Origin: Methylobacterium sp. DB0501
Lineage (GTDB): Bacteria > Pseudomonadota > Alphaproteobacteria > Rhizobiales > Beijerinckiaceae
Direction of reading: 5' to 3'
NCBI RefSeq assembly: GCF_011043735.1
Contig: NZ_JAAKGV010000013.1
Location: 12,066 to 76,065, forward strand
Length of the DNA: 64,000 bases
The first letter of the stretch is position 1. The number at the start of each line of letters is the position of its first letter. The notes below the pieces were generated by a model. It was not told the DNA's origin and ran no database searches. It saw only the letters and a program-made list of their open reading frames with translations. A program made the translations under genes and the position numbers. This document shows, piece after piece, positions 51,146-59,517 of this stretch.

Positions 51146-52357
51146 CTACGCCGCCCGCGCCAGCCCGATCCGGCCCCAGATCGTCCCGAGGGCCAGCGCC
51201 AGGTGATCGATATCGGCGTCGCTGTGGAGCGGCGACGGGGTGATCCGCAGGCGCTCGGTGCCGCGGGGCACGGTCGGATAGTTGATCGGCTGCACGTAGA
51301 TCCCGAACTCGTCGAGCAGCGTGTCGCTGATCTGCTTGCACTGGACCGGATCACCCACCATCACCGGTACGATGTGGCTCGGGTTGTCGAGGAGCGGGAT
51401 GCCGATCGACGCGAGGCGCCGGCGCACCGCCGCGACGCGGTCCTGATGCCGCTCGCGCTCCGCCCCGCTCGCCTTGAGGTGGCGGATGCTGGCCGCCGCA
51501 CCGGCCGCGACGGCGGGGGGCAGCGAGGTGGTGAAGATGAAGCCCGAGGCGAAGCTGCGCACGAAATCGCAGAGCGCGCTGGAGGCCGCGATGTAACCAC
51601 CCGATACCGCGAAGGCCTTGCCCAGTGTGCCCTCGATCACCGTGAGGCGGTGCATCAGACCCTCGCGCTCGGCGATGCCGCCGCCGCGCGGTCCGTAGAG
51701 GCCCACCGCATGGACCTCGTCGAGATAAGTCATGGCGCCGTGCGCCTCCGCCACGTCGCAGAGTTCGGCGATCGGCGCGATGTCGCCATCCATCGAGTAG
51801 ACCGACTCGAACGCGACGAGCTTGGGCAGCCTGGGATCGACGAGGCTGAGCTTGCGGTCGAGGTCGTCGGGGTCGTTGTGGCGGAAGATGTGGCGCTCGG
51901 CCCGGCTGGAGCGGATGCCCTCGATCATCGAGGCGTGGTTGCCCTCGTCGGAAAACACCACGCAGCCCGGCAGCTTGGAGGCGAGCGTCCCGAGCCCGGC
52001 CCAGTTCGAGACGTAGCCCGAGGTGAAGAGGAGGGCCGCCTCCTTGCCGTGCAGGTCGGCGAGTTCCCGCTCCAGCAGCACGTGGTAGTGGTTGGTGCCA
52101 GAAATGTTGCGGGTGCCGCCGGCGCCGGCGCCGCAGCGGTCGATCGCCTCGTGCATCGCGCTCGTCACTGCCGGATGCTGGCCCATGCCGAGATAGTCGT
52201 TCGAGCACCACACCGTCACCTCGCGGGTGCCGTGGGCGCCGTGCTGGGTGGCGTAGGGGAACCGGCCGGCCTGCCGCTCGAGGTCGGTGAAGACCCGGTA
52301 GCGTCCCTCGCGGTGCAGGCCTTGGAGAGCGGCGGAGAAGTGCGCTTCGTAGTCCAT
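51146..52357 (-). CDS. hemA: 5-Aminolevulinate synthase (C4 pathway)
   Basis: 403-residue PLP enzyme condensing glycine and succinyl-CoA to 5-aminolevulinate, the first step of heme and bacteriochlorophyll synthesis in Alphaproteobacteria. Motifs seen: SNDYLGMGQHP (about 51), GTRNISGTNHYH (about 81), LDEVHAVGLYG (about 215) and the PLP lysine in EGTLGKAF (about 246). It is full length. Its position at the end of the superoperon ties precursor supply to pigment genes; a second unlinked copy elsewhere is possible. Confidence 0.94.
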   Translation of the reverse strand: MDYEAHFSAALQGLHREGRYRVFTDLERQAGRFPYATQHGAHGTREVTVWCSNDYLGMGQHPAVTSAMHEAIDRCGAGAGGTRNISGTNHYHVLLERELADLHGKEAALLFTSGYVSNWAGLGTLASKLPGCVVFSDEGNHASMIEGIRSSRAERHIFRHNDPDDLDRKLSLVDPRLPKLVAFESVYSMDGDIAPIAELCDVAEAHGAMTYLDEVHAVGLYGPRGGGIAEREGLMHRLTVIEGTLGKAFAVSGGYIAASSALCDFVRSFASGFIFTTSLPPAVAAGAAASIRHLKASGAERERHQDRVAAVRRRLASIGIPLLDNPSHIVPVMVGDPVQCKQISDTLLDEFGIYVQPINYPTVPRGTERLRITPSPLHSDADIDHLALALGTIWGRIGLARAA

Positions 52358-52402
52358 CGAACGTCCCCTTGTACGGTGCTTTTCTGATCGTGTTCGTCTG
52401 GC

Positions 52403-53185
52403 TCAGGGTGCGGCGTCGGCTCCCGGGCGGCGGGCGGGCAGCCCCCAGCCCCAGAGCGCCGCGGAGGGCAGCGGCAGCATCAGGAAGCCGTGCTCCAGGA
52501 TGGCGAGCGCCATCAGGGTCGCCATCATGGTGTGGCCGGAGCGCTTGAAGGCCGAGGCGCTCTCGGTGACGGCGGGGTGCAGCAGCACCAGGAGGAAGCC
52601 GGTGGCGAGGATCATCGCCACCGGGAAAAGCGCATTCATCGGCGCGCGCCGAAAGAAGCTGCCGAGATAGCGCAGGTGTTCGGGCAGGAACTCGGCGTTG
52701 AGGTTGCGCACGCCGAGGAACAGGTTGAGGCGGGCGCTGAGGTTCATCCCCCACAGGACCAGGTAGGTCCACAACGCCATCCGGTTCGGGCCGCCCGCCG
52801 TCAGCCAGGCGATGGCGGCAAACCCCAGAATGATCGCCGCCTCGTGCCAGAGGTTGGTCGCCGCCGCCGCGCCGAAGCGGGCGAGGCCCCGGTCGGTGGG
52901 CGCCCCCGGGGTCCGCCGGGGGCCGGCGACATAGCCCATGTAGAAGGCCATCTCCTGCCAGCCCCAGACGATCAAAGCCGCCGTGAAGGCCGCGTAGGCC
53001 CCCGCCTCGCTCTCCTGGTTGGTGCTCCAGGCGATCACCCACAGCGCGCCGAAGAGCGCTACGGTCGTCGCGCCGAAGCTCCAGGCATGGGTCCGGCGCG
53101 GCCGGTGGTTCAGCCAGAGGATCGCCCCGGTCAGAAACCACCAGATCACGACGGCATAGACGATCGGCGCGGCGTAGTCGGACAT
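52403..53185 (-). CDS. puhE: PuhE, photosynthetic complex assembly protein
   Basis: 260-residue integral membrane protein with about seven hydrophobic segments, starting AAPIVYAVVIWWFLTGAILW. It contains the conserved LFLGVRNLNAEFLPEHL stretch (about 170) of PuhE (formerly Orf274 type). In relatives it modulates bacteriochlorophyll supply and reaction-centre assembly. It lies 7 bases after acsF and 45 bases before hemA. Confidence 0.9.
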   Translation of the reverse strand: MSDYAAPIVYAVVIWWFLTGAILWLNHRPRRTHAWSFGATTVALFGALWVIAWSTNQESEAGAYAAFTAALIVWGWQEMAFYMGYVAGPRRTPGAPTDRGLARFGAAAATNLWHEAAIILGFAAIAWLTAGGPNRMALWTYLVLWGMNLSARLNLFLGVRNLNAEFLPEHLRYLGSFFRRAPMNALFPVAMILATGFLLVLLHPAVTESASAFKRSGHTMMATLMALAILEHGFLMLPLPSAALWGWGLPARRPGADAAP

Positions 53186-53192
53186 TCGGGCG

Positions 53193-54254
53193 CTACCAGG
53201 CGGGGCTGAGGCGGATCTGCGCGGGCATCGGGTTGGCCTTGGCGGGCATCACCATCAGCCGCCCGAAGGCCAAGGCCGCCCTGGCGGCATGGCCGGCATG
53301 CTTGAGCTTGCCGACGAGCCCGCCCCGCGCCTTCGCCTCCTCGATGCCGCGAGCGCAGGAGAGCAGCCGCTCGAGCCCGGCCCGGAAGCCCGGATGGTCG
53401 ATGTCGAGGGTGAGCGGGAAGACCTGGCGCGAGATCTCGGACGTGATGGCGAAGACCTGGAAGTCGTACTCCTTCGGATCGACCCCGAGCGCCTTGTGGA
53501 AGGCCGGCCGGCACTGGTCGCGCACGTACATGGTGCAGAACACGGCGAGCAGGAAAAACTTGATCCAGTAATAGTTGATGCCGGTCAGCAGCTTCGGGTT
53601 GGCGCGCATCAGCAGCGCGAAGGCCTCGCCGTGCCGGAACTCGTCGTTGCACCATTTCTCGAACCACTTGAAGATCGGGTGGAAGCGCTTGTCCGGATGG
53701 CGCTCAAGGTGGCGGAAGATCGTGATGTAGCGGGCATAGCCGATCTTCTCCGACAGGTAGGTCGCGTAGAAGATGAATTTAGGCCGGAAGTGGGTGTACT
53801 TCTTGGCCTTAGTCAGGAAGCCGAGATCGATGCCGACCCCGAAATCCTTCAGCGTGTCGTTGATGAAGCCGGCATGACGGGCCTCGTCGCGGCTCATGAA
53901 GCCGAACAGCTCGCGAATGTCCTTGTTCTTGGCGCGCTTGCGCATCTCGGCATAGAGCACGCAGCCCGAGAACTCGGCGGTGATGGACGAGACCAGGAAG
54001 TCGAGGAACTCCTTGCGCAGCTCCGGGTCGAGGCCCGACAGGTCGAGGTCGAAGTCGGAATTGCGCACGAAGTGGCGCTTGTTGGGGTCGGCGCGCATCT
54101 CGGCGATGAGCACGTCCCACTCGGCCCGCACCGGCTCGACATTGGTGCGGTCGAGTTCCTCGAAGTTGGTGGTGTAGAAGCGCGGGCTCAGGAACGTAGT
54201 TTCCTGGGCCGATTGGGTGCTCTCGTTCGGGGTCTTCAGGGTCGTCGCGCTCAT
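53193..54254 (-). CDS. acsF: Aerobic Mg-protoporphyrin IX monomethyl ester oxidative cyclase
   Basis: 353-residue ferritin-like diiron enzyme forming ring E of bacteriochlorophyll using O2. Both E-x-x-H elements are present: RDEARHAGF (about 120) and NDEFRHGEAF (about 205), plus the carboxylates in SSITAEFSGCVLYAEM. The start ATG (MSATTLK) overlaps the stop of the preceding 100-residue ORF (ATGA). No oxygen-independent bchE is in the window, which fits pigment synthesis under air. Confidence 0.93.
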   Translation of the reverse strand: MSATTLKTPNESTQSAQETTFLSPRFYTTNFEELDRTNVEPVRAEWDVLIAEMRADPNKRHFVRNSDFDLDLSGLDPELRKEFLDFLVSSITAEFSGCVLYAEMRKRAKNKDIRELFGFMSRDEARHAGFINDTLKDFGVGIDLGFLTKAKKYTHFRPKFIFYATYLSEKIGYARYITIFRHLERHPDKRFHPIFKWFEKWCNDEFRHGEAFALLMRANPKLLTGINYYWIKFFLLAVFCTMYVRDQCRPAFHKALGVDPKEYDFQVFAITSEISRQVFPLTLDIDHPGFRAGLERLLSCARGIEEAKARGGLVGKLKHAGHAARAALAFGRLMVMPAKANPMPAQIRLSPAW

Positions 54255-54553
54255 AGCCGCGTCCTTTCCGAGAAGCTGACTTCGTAGAGTTCGGTGAGCT
54301 CGAAATGGCCCGCGATGCGGGTCCACAGGCGCTCCATGGCGCCGGCACGCACCACGGTCGCGGTGCGGCGCACCACGATCCGGTCGCCGTAGGGAACGGA
54401 GGTCGGCGCGTCGTGCACCGTCACCTCGTCGCCCGGGGCGATGAGAAGCCCGCCGTCCAGCGTGACATGGGCGTGCAGGCTCTCGGCGGTCTGCTCGATC
54501 TCGACCGTGCACGGCACCTCGATGCGGCGCTTGCCGCCCAACCAGTGCATCAC
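54251..54553 (-). CDS. Conserved small protein between puhC and acsF
   Basis: 100 residues, soluble, beta-rich (RIEVPCTVEIEQTAESLHAH, EVTVHDAPTSVPYGDRIVVRR), ending in a charged amphipathic segment. Starts within the puhC stop (4-base overlap) and ends within the acsF start, so it is an integral member of the superoperon. Similar short ORFs at this place are known in purple-bacterial puh operons, but no function is established. Not the single-helix PuhD of Rhodobacter, as no membrane segment is present. Confidence 0.8.
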   Translation of the reverse strand: MMHWLGGKRRIEVPCTVEIEQTAESLHAHVTLDGGLLIAPGDEVTVHDAPTSVPYGDRIVVRRTATVVRAGAMERLWTRIAGHFELTELYEVSFSERTRL

Positions 54554-54999
54554 GATGCGCCCCTCCCCTGTTGGAGCAGCCGCGCGAAGGCGACCGCGTT
54601 GTCGAGCCCGAAGGCTTCGAGGTTGATCCGCCGGCCCGACGCGACGTCGTCGAGCGTGAGCGTACCGTTGTCCCAGCGGGTGAGCCGGAACGGCGGGTCG
54701 CGCGACAGGCCCTCGCGCAGGCGCGCCTGGGCCATCACCCGCAAGGTGGCGCGCAGGAACCCGTCCGCGCCGGGCTGCACCTCGGCGACGAGGCGCCCGC
54801 TCTCGGCGTTGCGGAGATCGACGCGGCCGTCCGGCCGGTCCTCGACCGCGAGGTCGAGCACCTGGACGGCCGAAGCCGGCGGCATCTGCGTGACCCCGAC
54901 GCCGCTAGACCGCCCGAACGCCACCGCGGCGAGCGAGAAGGCGACGAGGAGGCCGGCACTGCGCAGGAGCGGCCGCGAGACCGGAATGTCGTGTGCCAT
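54550..54999 (-). CDS. puhC: PuhC, photosynthetic complex assembly protein
   Basis: 149 residues: a cytoplasmic N-terminus, one membrane helix (about 14-30, LLVAFSLAAVAFG) and a periplasmic beta-rich domain (VQVLDLAVEDRPDGRVDL, LTLDDVASGRRINLEAFG). It is the PuhC family pattern. In relatives it organises light-harvesting and reaction-centre complexes. It lies 9 bases after puhB. Confidence 0.9.
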   Translation of the reverse strand: MAHDIPVSRPLLRSAGLLVAFSLAAVAFGRSSGVGVTQMPPASAVQVLDLAVEDRPDGRVDLRNAESGRLVAEVQPGADGFLRATLRVMAQARLREGLSRDPPFRLTRWDNGTLTLDDVASGRRINLEAFGLDNAVAFARLLQQGRGAS

Positions 55000-55008
55000 C
55001 GCGGCCTC

Positions 55009-55632
55009 CTAGTGGCCCGCCGCCGCGAGGCGGCCCGGCAGGACGGGGCTGGCGACGGGTGCCGGCGGAAGTGCCTGAACCGGCTGGCCGTTCGCCTCGG
55101 CGAGCGCCGTGGCGATGCGCTTGGCCACGGCTTCCGCCTCGGGCACGCAGCGCAGCATCGGCTCGGGCCGGGTCAGGCGCCAGGGCCGGGCATGCGGCCA
55201 GAGATGCAGGTAGGCGAGCCGCACGCCGGGCTTCAGCCGCAGGGGCAGGTCGCCGCTGCCGTCACGGAGCCGGCGGAAGGCAGCGCCCTCGATCTCCCTC
55301 AGCGGCAGGTTGATGTCCATCTGCAGCGCGATGCCGATGCGCAGCATCAGCCGCTTGTCGGTCAAGGTATAGACCGTGGTGCGGCAGGCGCCCCAGGCCA
55401 GCGCGAACAGGATGACGAGCGCCAGGGCTCCGGCGAGCAGCACCGGCCAGGCCGCGGCGGCCCGTCCGGCGGAGAACGCCTGGAAGGCCGCGAGCCCGCC
55501 GAAATAGAGCGCCACGAGGTCGACGTGGAAGGCGCGGCGCGCGAGGCTCAAGAACGCCGGGCGGCCCTGCCACAGCAGGCGCTCGCCCTTGGGCAGCGGG
55601 CCGGGCAGCCCGTGAGGAAGCAGGTCCGTCAC
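55009..55632 (-). CDS. puhB: PuhB, reaction-centre assembly protein
   Basis: 207 residues. The N-terminal part (GERLLWQGRPAFLSLARRAF) precedes two to three membrane helices (about 40-90) and a PH-like C-terminal domain (VYTLTDKRLMLRIG, INLPLREIEGAAFR), the usual PuhB layout. It dimerises and assists reaction-centre assembly in relatives. The GTG start overlaps the puhA stop (GTGA). Confidence 0.92.
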   Translation of the reverse strand: MTDLLPHGLPGPLPKGERLLWQGRPAFLSLARRAFHVDLVALYFGGLAAFQAFSAGRAAAAWPVLLAGALALVILFALAWGACRTTVYTLTDKRLMLRIGIALQMDINLPLREIEGAAFRRLRDGSGDLPLRLKPGVRLAYLHLWPHARPWRLTRPEPMLRCVPEAEAVAKRIATALAEANGQPVQALPPAPVASPVLPGRLAAAGH

Positions 55633-56420
55633 AGCAGGGGCTCCTGGCGGCTGTCGGTGGCGTAGAGCGTGCCGGCGCCGTAATAGGCGATGACCCGCTC
55701 CTCCTCCCGCAGGGTGATGCTGTCGGGGTCGCGCGGCTGCGGCACGCCGGCGAACTGGCGAGCGAGCAGGGCCGCGACGACGATCTTCTTGTCCCGGCTG
55801 AAGCGCTTCACGTCCGCGAAGGTCACCGGGATCAGCACGGTGCGGTCGCGGGCGCCGTCCAGTTCCATCTCGTAGTAGCGCGGCAGCGACTCGCCGCGAT
55901 CGATCCAGATCTCCGTGACGGTGCCGGCCAGCACGCCGTCGGCGCCGTAGACCGGCATGCCGCGCGGATCGGGATCGTCCGCCGAGACCGTGAACTCGTC
56001 GGCGACGCGCATCGGCACGATGCGGGTCTTGCCCTCCCAGGTCAGGTCCGGCCGCTCGGCGCGGAGCGCATAGGCGCCCGGGCCGACGCCGTCGGCAAGC
56101 CGCGAATCGTCGGTCGAGGTCGGCACGATCGGGGCGCCGGGCCAGGGTTCGAGCTTGACGGCCTTGAGCTCCCCGACCGGGCCCTCGTGCGGGCGGGGCG
56201 CCAGCACGGCCGAGCCGTCGGCCAGCAGGAAGGTCTTGGGGGACGGCAGGAACAGCCAGTCCCAGCCCTTGAGGCCGCCATGGGTCTCGGATTCGAGTGG
56301 ATACCCCTCGCGGCGATCCTCGCGGCGCAGGTAGAAGACCAGGCCTGCGAAGAAGATCCAGAAGGCGTAGAGCACCACTTGCGCGACGTCGAGATAGCCT
56401 GTGAGGGCACCCTTGGGCAT
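55629..56420 (-). CDS. puhA: Photosynthetic reaction centre H subunit
   Basis: 263 residues: one N-terminal membrane helix (about 11-32, DVAQVVLYAFWIFFAGLVFYL-like) and a large cytoplasmic domain with the PRC-barrel (MPVYGADGVLAGTVTEIWID). The H subunit caps the L/M core and governs proton delivery to QB. The start MPKGALTGYLD is preceded by AAGGAG; a longer frame runs into a dispersed repeat and is rejected. It is preceded by 99 bases containing that repeat. Confidence 0.95.
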   Translation of the reverse strand: MPKGALTGYLDVAQVVLYAFWIFFAGLVFYLRREDRREGYPLESETHGGLKGWDWLFLPSPKTFLLADGSAVLAPRPHEGPVGELKAVKLEPWPGAPIVPTSTDDSRLADGVGPGAYALRAERPDLTWEGKTRIVPMRVADEFTVSADDPDPRGMPVYGADGVLAGTVTEIWIDRGESLPRYYEMELDGARDRTVLIPVTFADVKRFSRDKKIVVAALLARQFAGVPQPRDPDSITLREEERVIAYYGAGTLYATDSRQEPLL

Positions 56421-56433
56421 GATGGTCTCCTTC

Positions 56434-56521
56434 CAAAGCATTTTCCGGCGAAGTGGACACCGGTTCGTCGAAGAAAATGCGGTCAAATCAGAAACCTGGA
56501 GCGGCGCGCGGGCGCTGCTCT
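56434..56521. repeat. AAAGCATTTTCCG dispersed repeat in the lhaA-puhA spacer
   Basis: AAAGCATTTTCCGGCGAAGT and the following bases match the copy after lpdV (41745 onwards) for about 70 bases, including the shared CTGGAGC block. It fills nearly the whole spacer between the lhaA stop and the puhA ribosome-binding site, making it the puhA 5' leader. This family is common in Rhizobiales intergenic DNA. Confidence 0.65.
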
Positions 56522-57926
56522 AGGGCAGGGCCGGACGAGCGGAGAGCGGGGCGCGATCGGGCCGGCGCACCAGCGGCCCGATCGCCACCAGGGTGGCGAA
56601 GAGCAGCCCGATCTCGATGTGGTAGACGACGAGGTAGCCGGTGGACGCCTCGGAGAGCGCCTCGCCGAGGCGGCCCGAGACCGCCAGCGCCGAGCCCGCG
56701 TCGCGCAGGATGCCGCTCGCCGCGATGGCCAGGCCCGCGGCGCAGGCCTGGACGGCGCCCCAGGCGCCGAGCGCGAGGCCGGTCTGCTCGGGGGCCGCGC
56801 CGGCCATCGAGGCGGTCAGCGTGCCGTGGGCGAAGAGCCCGCCGCCGAGGCCGATCAGCGCGACGCCGCAGGCGAACAGCCCGCCGGAGCCGAGGGGCGC
56901 GGCGAAGACCACCGCCGAGAAGGCCGCGATGCCGACGACGGCCCCGGCGGCCGCCACCCGGAACGGATCGCCGCCGCGGTTGAGCCAGCGCGCCGCGGTC
57001 AGCAGCCCGATGCCGCCGCCGATGGCGAGCACGGCGGTGAGCGCCGTCGTCGCGGCGACCGGCAGGTGCAGGATCTGGCCGCCATAGGGTTCGAGCAGGA
57101 TGTCCTGCATGCTGAACCCCGCCGTCCCGAGACCGGTGGCGATCAGGCGCCGCCGCGCCTGCGGCTGGGTCGCGTAGGACTCCCACGCCTCGCCGAAGCG
57201 GCGCGCCGGAGCGGACTTGCGGGAGGTGTCGCGCGGCTCCTGCTTCCACAGGGCGATGCCGTTGAGGACGAGGGTGGCGAGCGCCGCGCCCTGGATCACC
57301 TGGATCAGCCTTATCGCCGAGAAGTTGTGGAGCGCCAGCCCGAACACCACGGCGCTCGCCATCATGCCGGCGAGCAGCATCGCGCACAGGAGCGCCACCA
57401 CCTTCGGGCGGGCATGGGGCGGCGCGAGGTCGGTGGCGAGCGCCAGCCCCACCGTCTGCGTGGTGTGCAAGCCCGCGCCGACGAGCACGAAGGCGAGGGC
57501 CGCCGCGACCTGCCCGACGACGATCGGGCCGGTCGTGTCCCCCGACAGGATCAGCAGCGCGAACGGCATGATGGCGAAGCCGCCGAATTGCAGCAGCGTG
57601 CCGAACCACAGGTAGGGGACGCGCTTCCAGCCGAGGACCGAGCGGTGGCTGTCGGAGCGGAAGCCCACCAGCGCCCGGAACGGGGCGGCCAGCAGCGGCA
57701 GCGACAGCATCACGGCGACGATCCAGGCCGGCACGTCGAGCTCGACGATCATCACCCGGTTGAGGGTGCCGATCAGCAGCACCGCCGCCATCCCGACCGT
57801 GACCTGGAACAGCGACAGGCGCAGCAAGCGGCCGAGCGGCAGTTCCGCCGTTGCGGCATCCGCAAAGGGCAGGTAGCGGGGCCCGAGTTCAGCCAGCGCC
57901 CGGGCGAGGCGGCTCGCCGTGCTCAT
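56520..57926 (-). CDS. lhaA: LhaA/PucC-type light-harvesting assembly transporter
   Basis: 468-residue membrane protein of the BCD (bacteriochlorophyll delivery) branch of the major facilitator superfamily, with about 12 hydrophobic helices. Typical motifs are RLSLFQVTVGMAAVLLIGTLNR (written here only in part as LIGTLNRVMIVEL) and FRALVGFRSDSH. It delivers pigment for LH1 assembly. Position directly before puhA is that of lhaA. Its start overlaps the bchM stop by 4 bases. Confidence 0.9.
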   Translation of the reverse strand: MSTASRLARALAELGPRYLPFADAATAELPLGRLLRLSLFQVTVGMAAVLLIGTLNRVMIVELDVPAWIVAVMLSLPLLAAPFRALVGFRSDSHRSVLGWKRVPYLWFGTLLQFGGFAIMPFALLILSGDTTGPIVVGQVAAALAFVLVGAGLHTTQTVGLALATDLAPPHARPKVVALLCAMLLAGMMASAVVFGLALHNFSAIRLIQVIQGAALATLVLNGIALWKQEPRDTSRKSAPARRFGEAWESYATQPQARRRLIATGLGTAGFSMQDILLEPYGGQILHLPVAATTALTAVLAIGGGIGLLTAARWLNRGGDPFRVAAAGAVVGIAAFSAVVFAAPLGSGGLFACGVALIGLGGGLFAHGTLTASMAGAAPEQTGLALGAWGAVQACAAGLAIAASGILRDAGSALAVSGRLGEALSEASTGYLVVYHIEIGLLFATLVAIGPLVRRPDRAPLSARPALP

Positions 57927-58624
57927 CGGCGCACCAGTTCGAGGGCGTTGGACAGGTAGAAGCCGGAATTGATCCGCCGGCTGCGGGCCAGCGTGAAGGG
58001 CGACAATCCCGGATCGGCGGCGACGCGGCGGCGCAGGGAACGCTCCCCGACCGGCTCGATCGCCGGCGCCCGGTCGCCGCGGGGGAAGAGGCGGCCGGCG
58101 GCATGCATCACGGTCAGCAGCGGCGTGCGCGGGGCGACCGTGAACAGCACCGACGCGTCGGTGCGCCGGGCCAGCGCCGAGAGGGCGCGGACGATGTCGG
58201 GGGTGCGGTAATGGATCAGCGAATCCATCGCCACGACGTGGTCGAAGCGCCCCAGTCCCTCGTCCAGCATGTCGCCGACCTGGAAATCGAGGCGGCCCGG
58301 GAGCCGGAGGCTCGCGGTGCGCTCGCGGGCGAGATCGACCAGCGTCGGCGAGACGTCGATGGCCACGACCTCGGCGCCCCGCCGCGCCGCCTCGACGGCG
58401 AGCGCGCCGGTGCCGCAGCCGGCATCGAGCAGGCGCCGGCCGGAGAGGTCGGCGGGGAGCCAGGACAGGAGTTCCGCCCGCATCGCGTCGCGGCCGGCCC
58501 GCACGGTGGCGCGGATGCGGCTCACCGGCGCGTCCGAGGTGAGGCGCGCCCAGGCCTCGACGGCGGTGCGGTCGAAATAGGTCTCGAGCTGGGCCCGGCG
58601 GGTGTCGTAGGTGGGGCTGGTCAT
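57923..58624 (-). CDS. bchM: Mg-protoporphyrin IX O-methyltransferase
   Basis: 233 residues. The SAM-binding motif LLDAGCGTGALAVEAARRGA (about 62) is followed by VVAIDVSPTLVD and the BchM-type C-terminus FYLSNALELVRR. It methylates the C13 propionate of Mg-protoporphyrin IX, the substrate of AcsF. The ATG overlaps the bchL stop by one base (TGATG); a TTG just before it would add one residue. Confidence 0.92.
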   Translation of the reverse strand: MTSPTYDTRRAQLETYFDRTAVEAWARLTSDAPVSRIRATVRAGRDAMRAELLSWLPADLSGRRLLDAGCGTGALAVEAARRGAEVVAIDVSPTLVDLARERTASLRLPGRLDFQVGDMLDEGLGRFDHVVAMDSLIHYRTPDIVRALSALARRTDASVLFTVAPRTPLLTVMHAAGRLFPRGDRAPAIEPVGERSLRRRVAADPGLSPFTLARSRRINSGFYLSNALELVRR

Positions 58625-59517
58625 CAATCGAACCCGAGAAATTCGAACAGGTCCCGATCCTTCATCGGCACCGCCGGGAGCGGGTCGACGCCGGCCCAGA
58701 GCTGCTCCGCCAGTTGCAGGTACTCGGCCTGCACGGCGAGCAATTCCGGCGAGGGATCCATCTCGAACAAGGTCGCCTTCTTCAGGCGCGAGCGGCGCAC
58801 CACGTCGAGATCGCGGAAATGCGCCAGGCGCTTGAGGCCGACCGCGTCGTTGAACCGGTCGATCTCGTTGGTCTCGGCCGAGCGGTTGGCGATGACGCCG
58901 CCGAGGCGCACGCCGTAATTCTTCGACTTGGCGTGGATCGCCGCGACGATCCGGTTCATCGCGAAGATCGAATCGAAGTCGTTCGCCGTGACGATGAGCG
59001 CCCGGTCGGCATGCTGGAGCGGCGAGGCGAAGCCGCCGCAGACCACGTCGCCCAGCACGTCGAAGATCACCACGTCGGTGTCTTCCAGAAGGTGATGCTC
59101 CTTGAGGAGCTTCACGGTCTGGCCGACGACGTAGCCGCCGCAGCCGGTGCCGGCAGGGGGACCGCCGGCCTCGACGCAGCGCACGCCGTTATAGCCCTCG
59201 ACGACGAAATCCTCGACGCGCAGCTCCTCCGAATGGAACTGCACCGCCTCCAGGGCATCGATGACGGTCGGCGCCAGGCGCTTGGTCAGCGTGAAGGTCG
59301 AATCGTGCTTCGGATCGCAGCCGATCTGGAGCACGCGCTTGCCGAGCTTCGAGAAGGCGACCGAGAGGTTCGACGAGGTCGTGCTCTTGCCGATGCCGCC
59401 CTTGCCGTAGACGGCGAAGACCTTGGCGGTCTCGATGCGGATGTCCGGATCGAGGGCGACCTGAAGGCTGCCTTCTTCCCGGCGCGCCGGGACGGGGTTT
59501 CGGATCGCGATGTTCAT
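58624..59517 (-). CDS. bchL: Light-independent protochlorophyllide reductase ATPase (L protein)
   Basis: 297-residue NifH-like Fe protein. P-loop YGKGGIGKSTTSSN (about 37-50), the cluster ligands Cys in VRCVEAGGP... and DVVCGGFASPL, and switch DFDSIF. It passes electrons with ATP to BchN-BchB in the dark-operative reductase. It overlaps the bchH stop (ATGA). The N-terminal 30 residues before the P-loop are typical of BchL. Confidence 0.95.
   Translation of the reverse strand: MNIAIRNPVPARREEGSLQVALDPDIRIETAKVFAVYGKGGIGKSTTSSNLSVAFSKLGKRVLQIGCDPKHDSTFTLTKRLAPTVIDALEAVQFHSEELRVEDFVVEGYNGVRCVEAGGPPAGTGCGGYVVGQTVKLLKEHHLLEDTDVVIFDVLGDVVCGGFASPLQHADRALIVTANDFDSIFAMNRIVAAIHAKSKNYGVRLGGVIANRSAETNEIDRFNDAVGLKRLAHFRDLDVVRRSRLKKATLFEMDPSPELLAVQAEYLQLAEQLWAGVDPLPAVPMKDRDLFEFLGFD

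Noticed and set aside
52358..52402. Separate PpsR-controlled promoter for hemA
   Set aside because: The 45-base spacer has no TGT-N12-ACA match on either strand, and the gene reads through from puhE.
55629..56486. Longer PuhA start, 22 residues upstream
   Set aside because: The extension is translated from the dispersed repeat, while the downstream ATG has AAGGAG and gives the normal H-subunit N-terminus.
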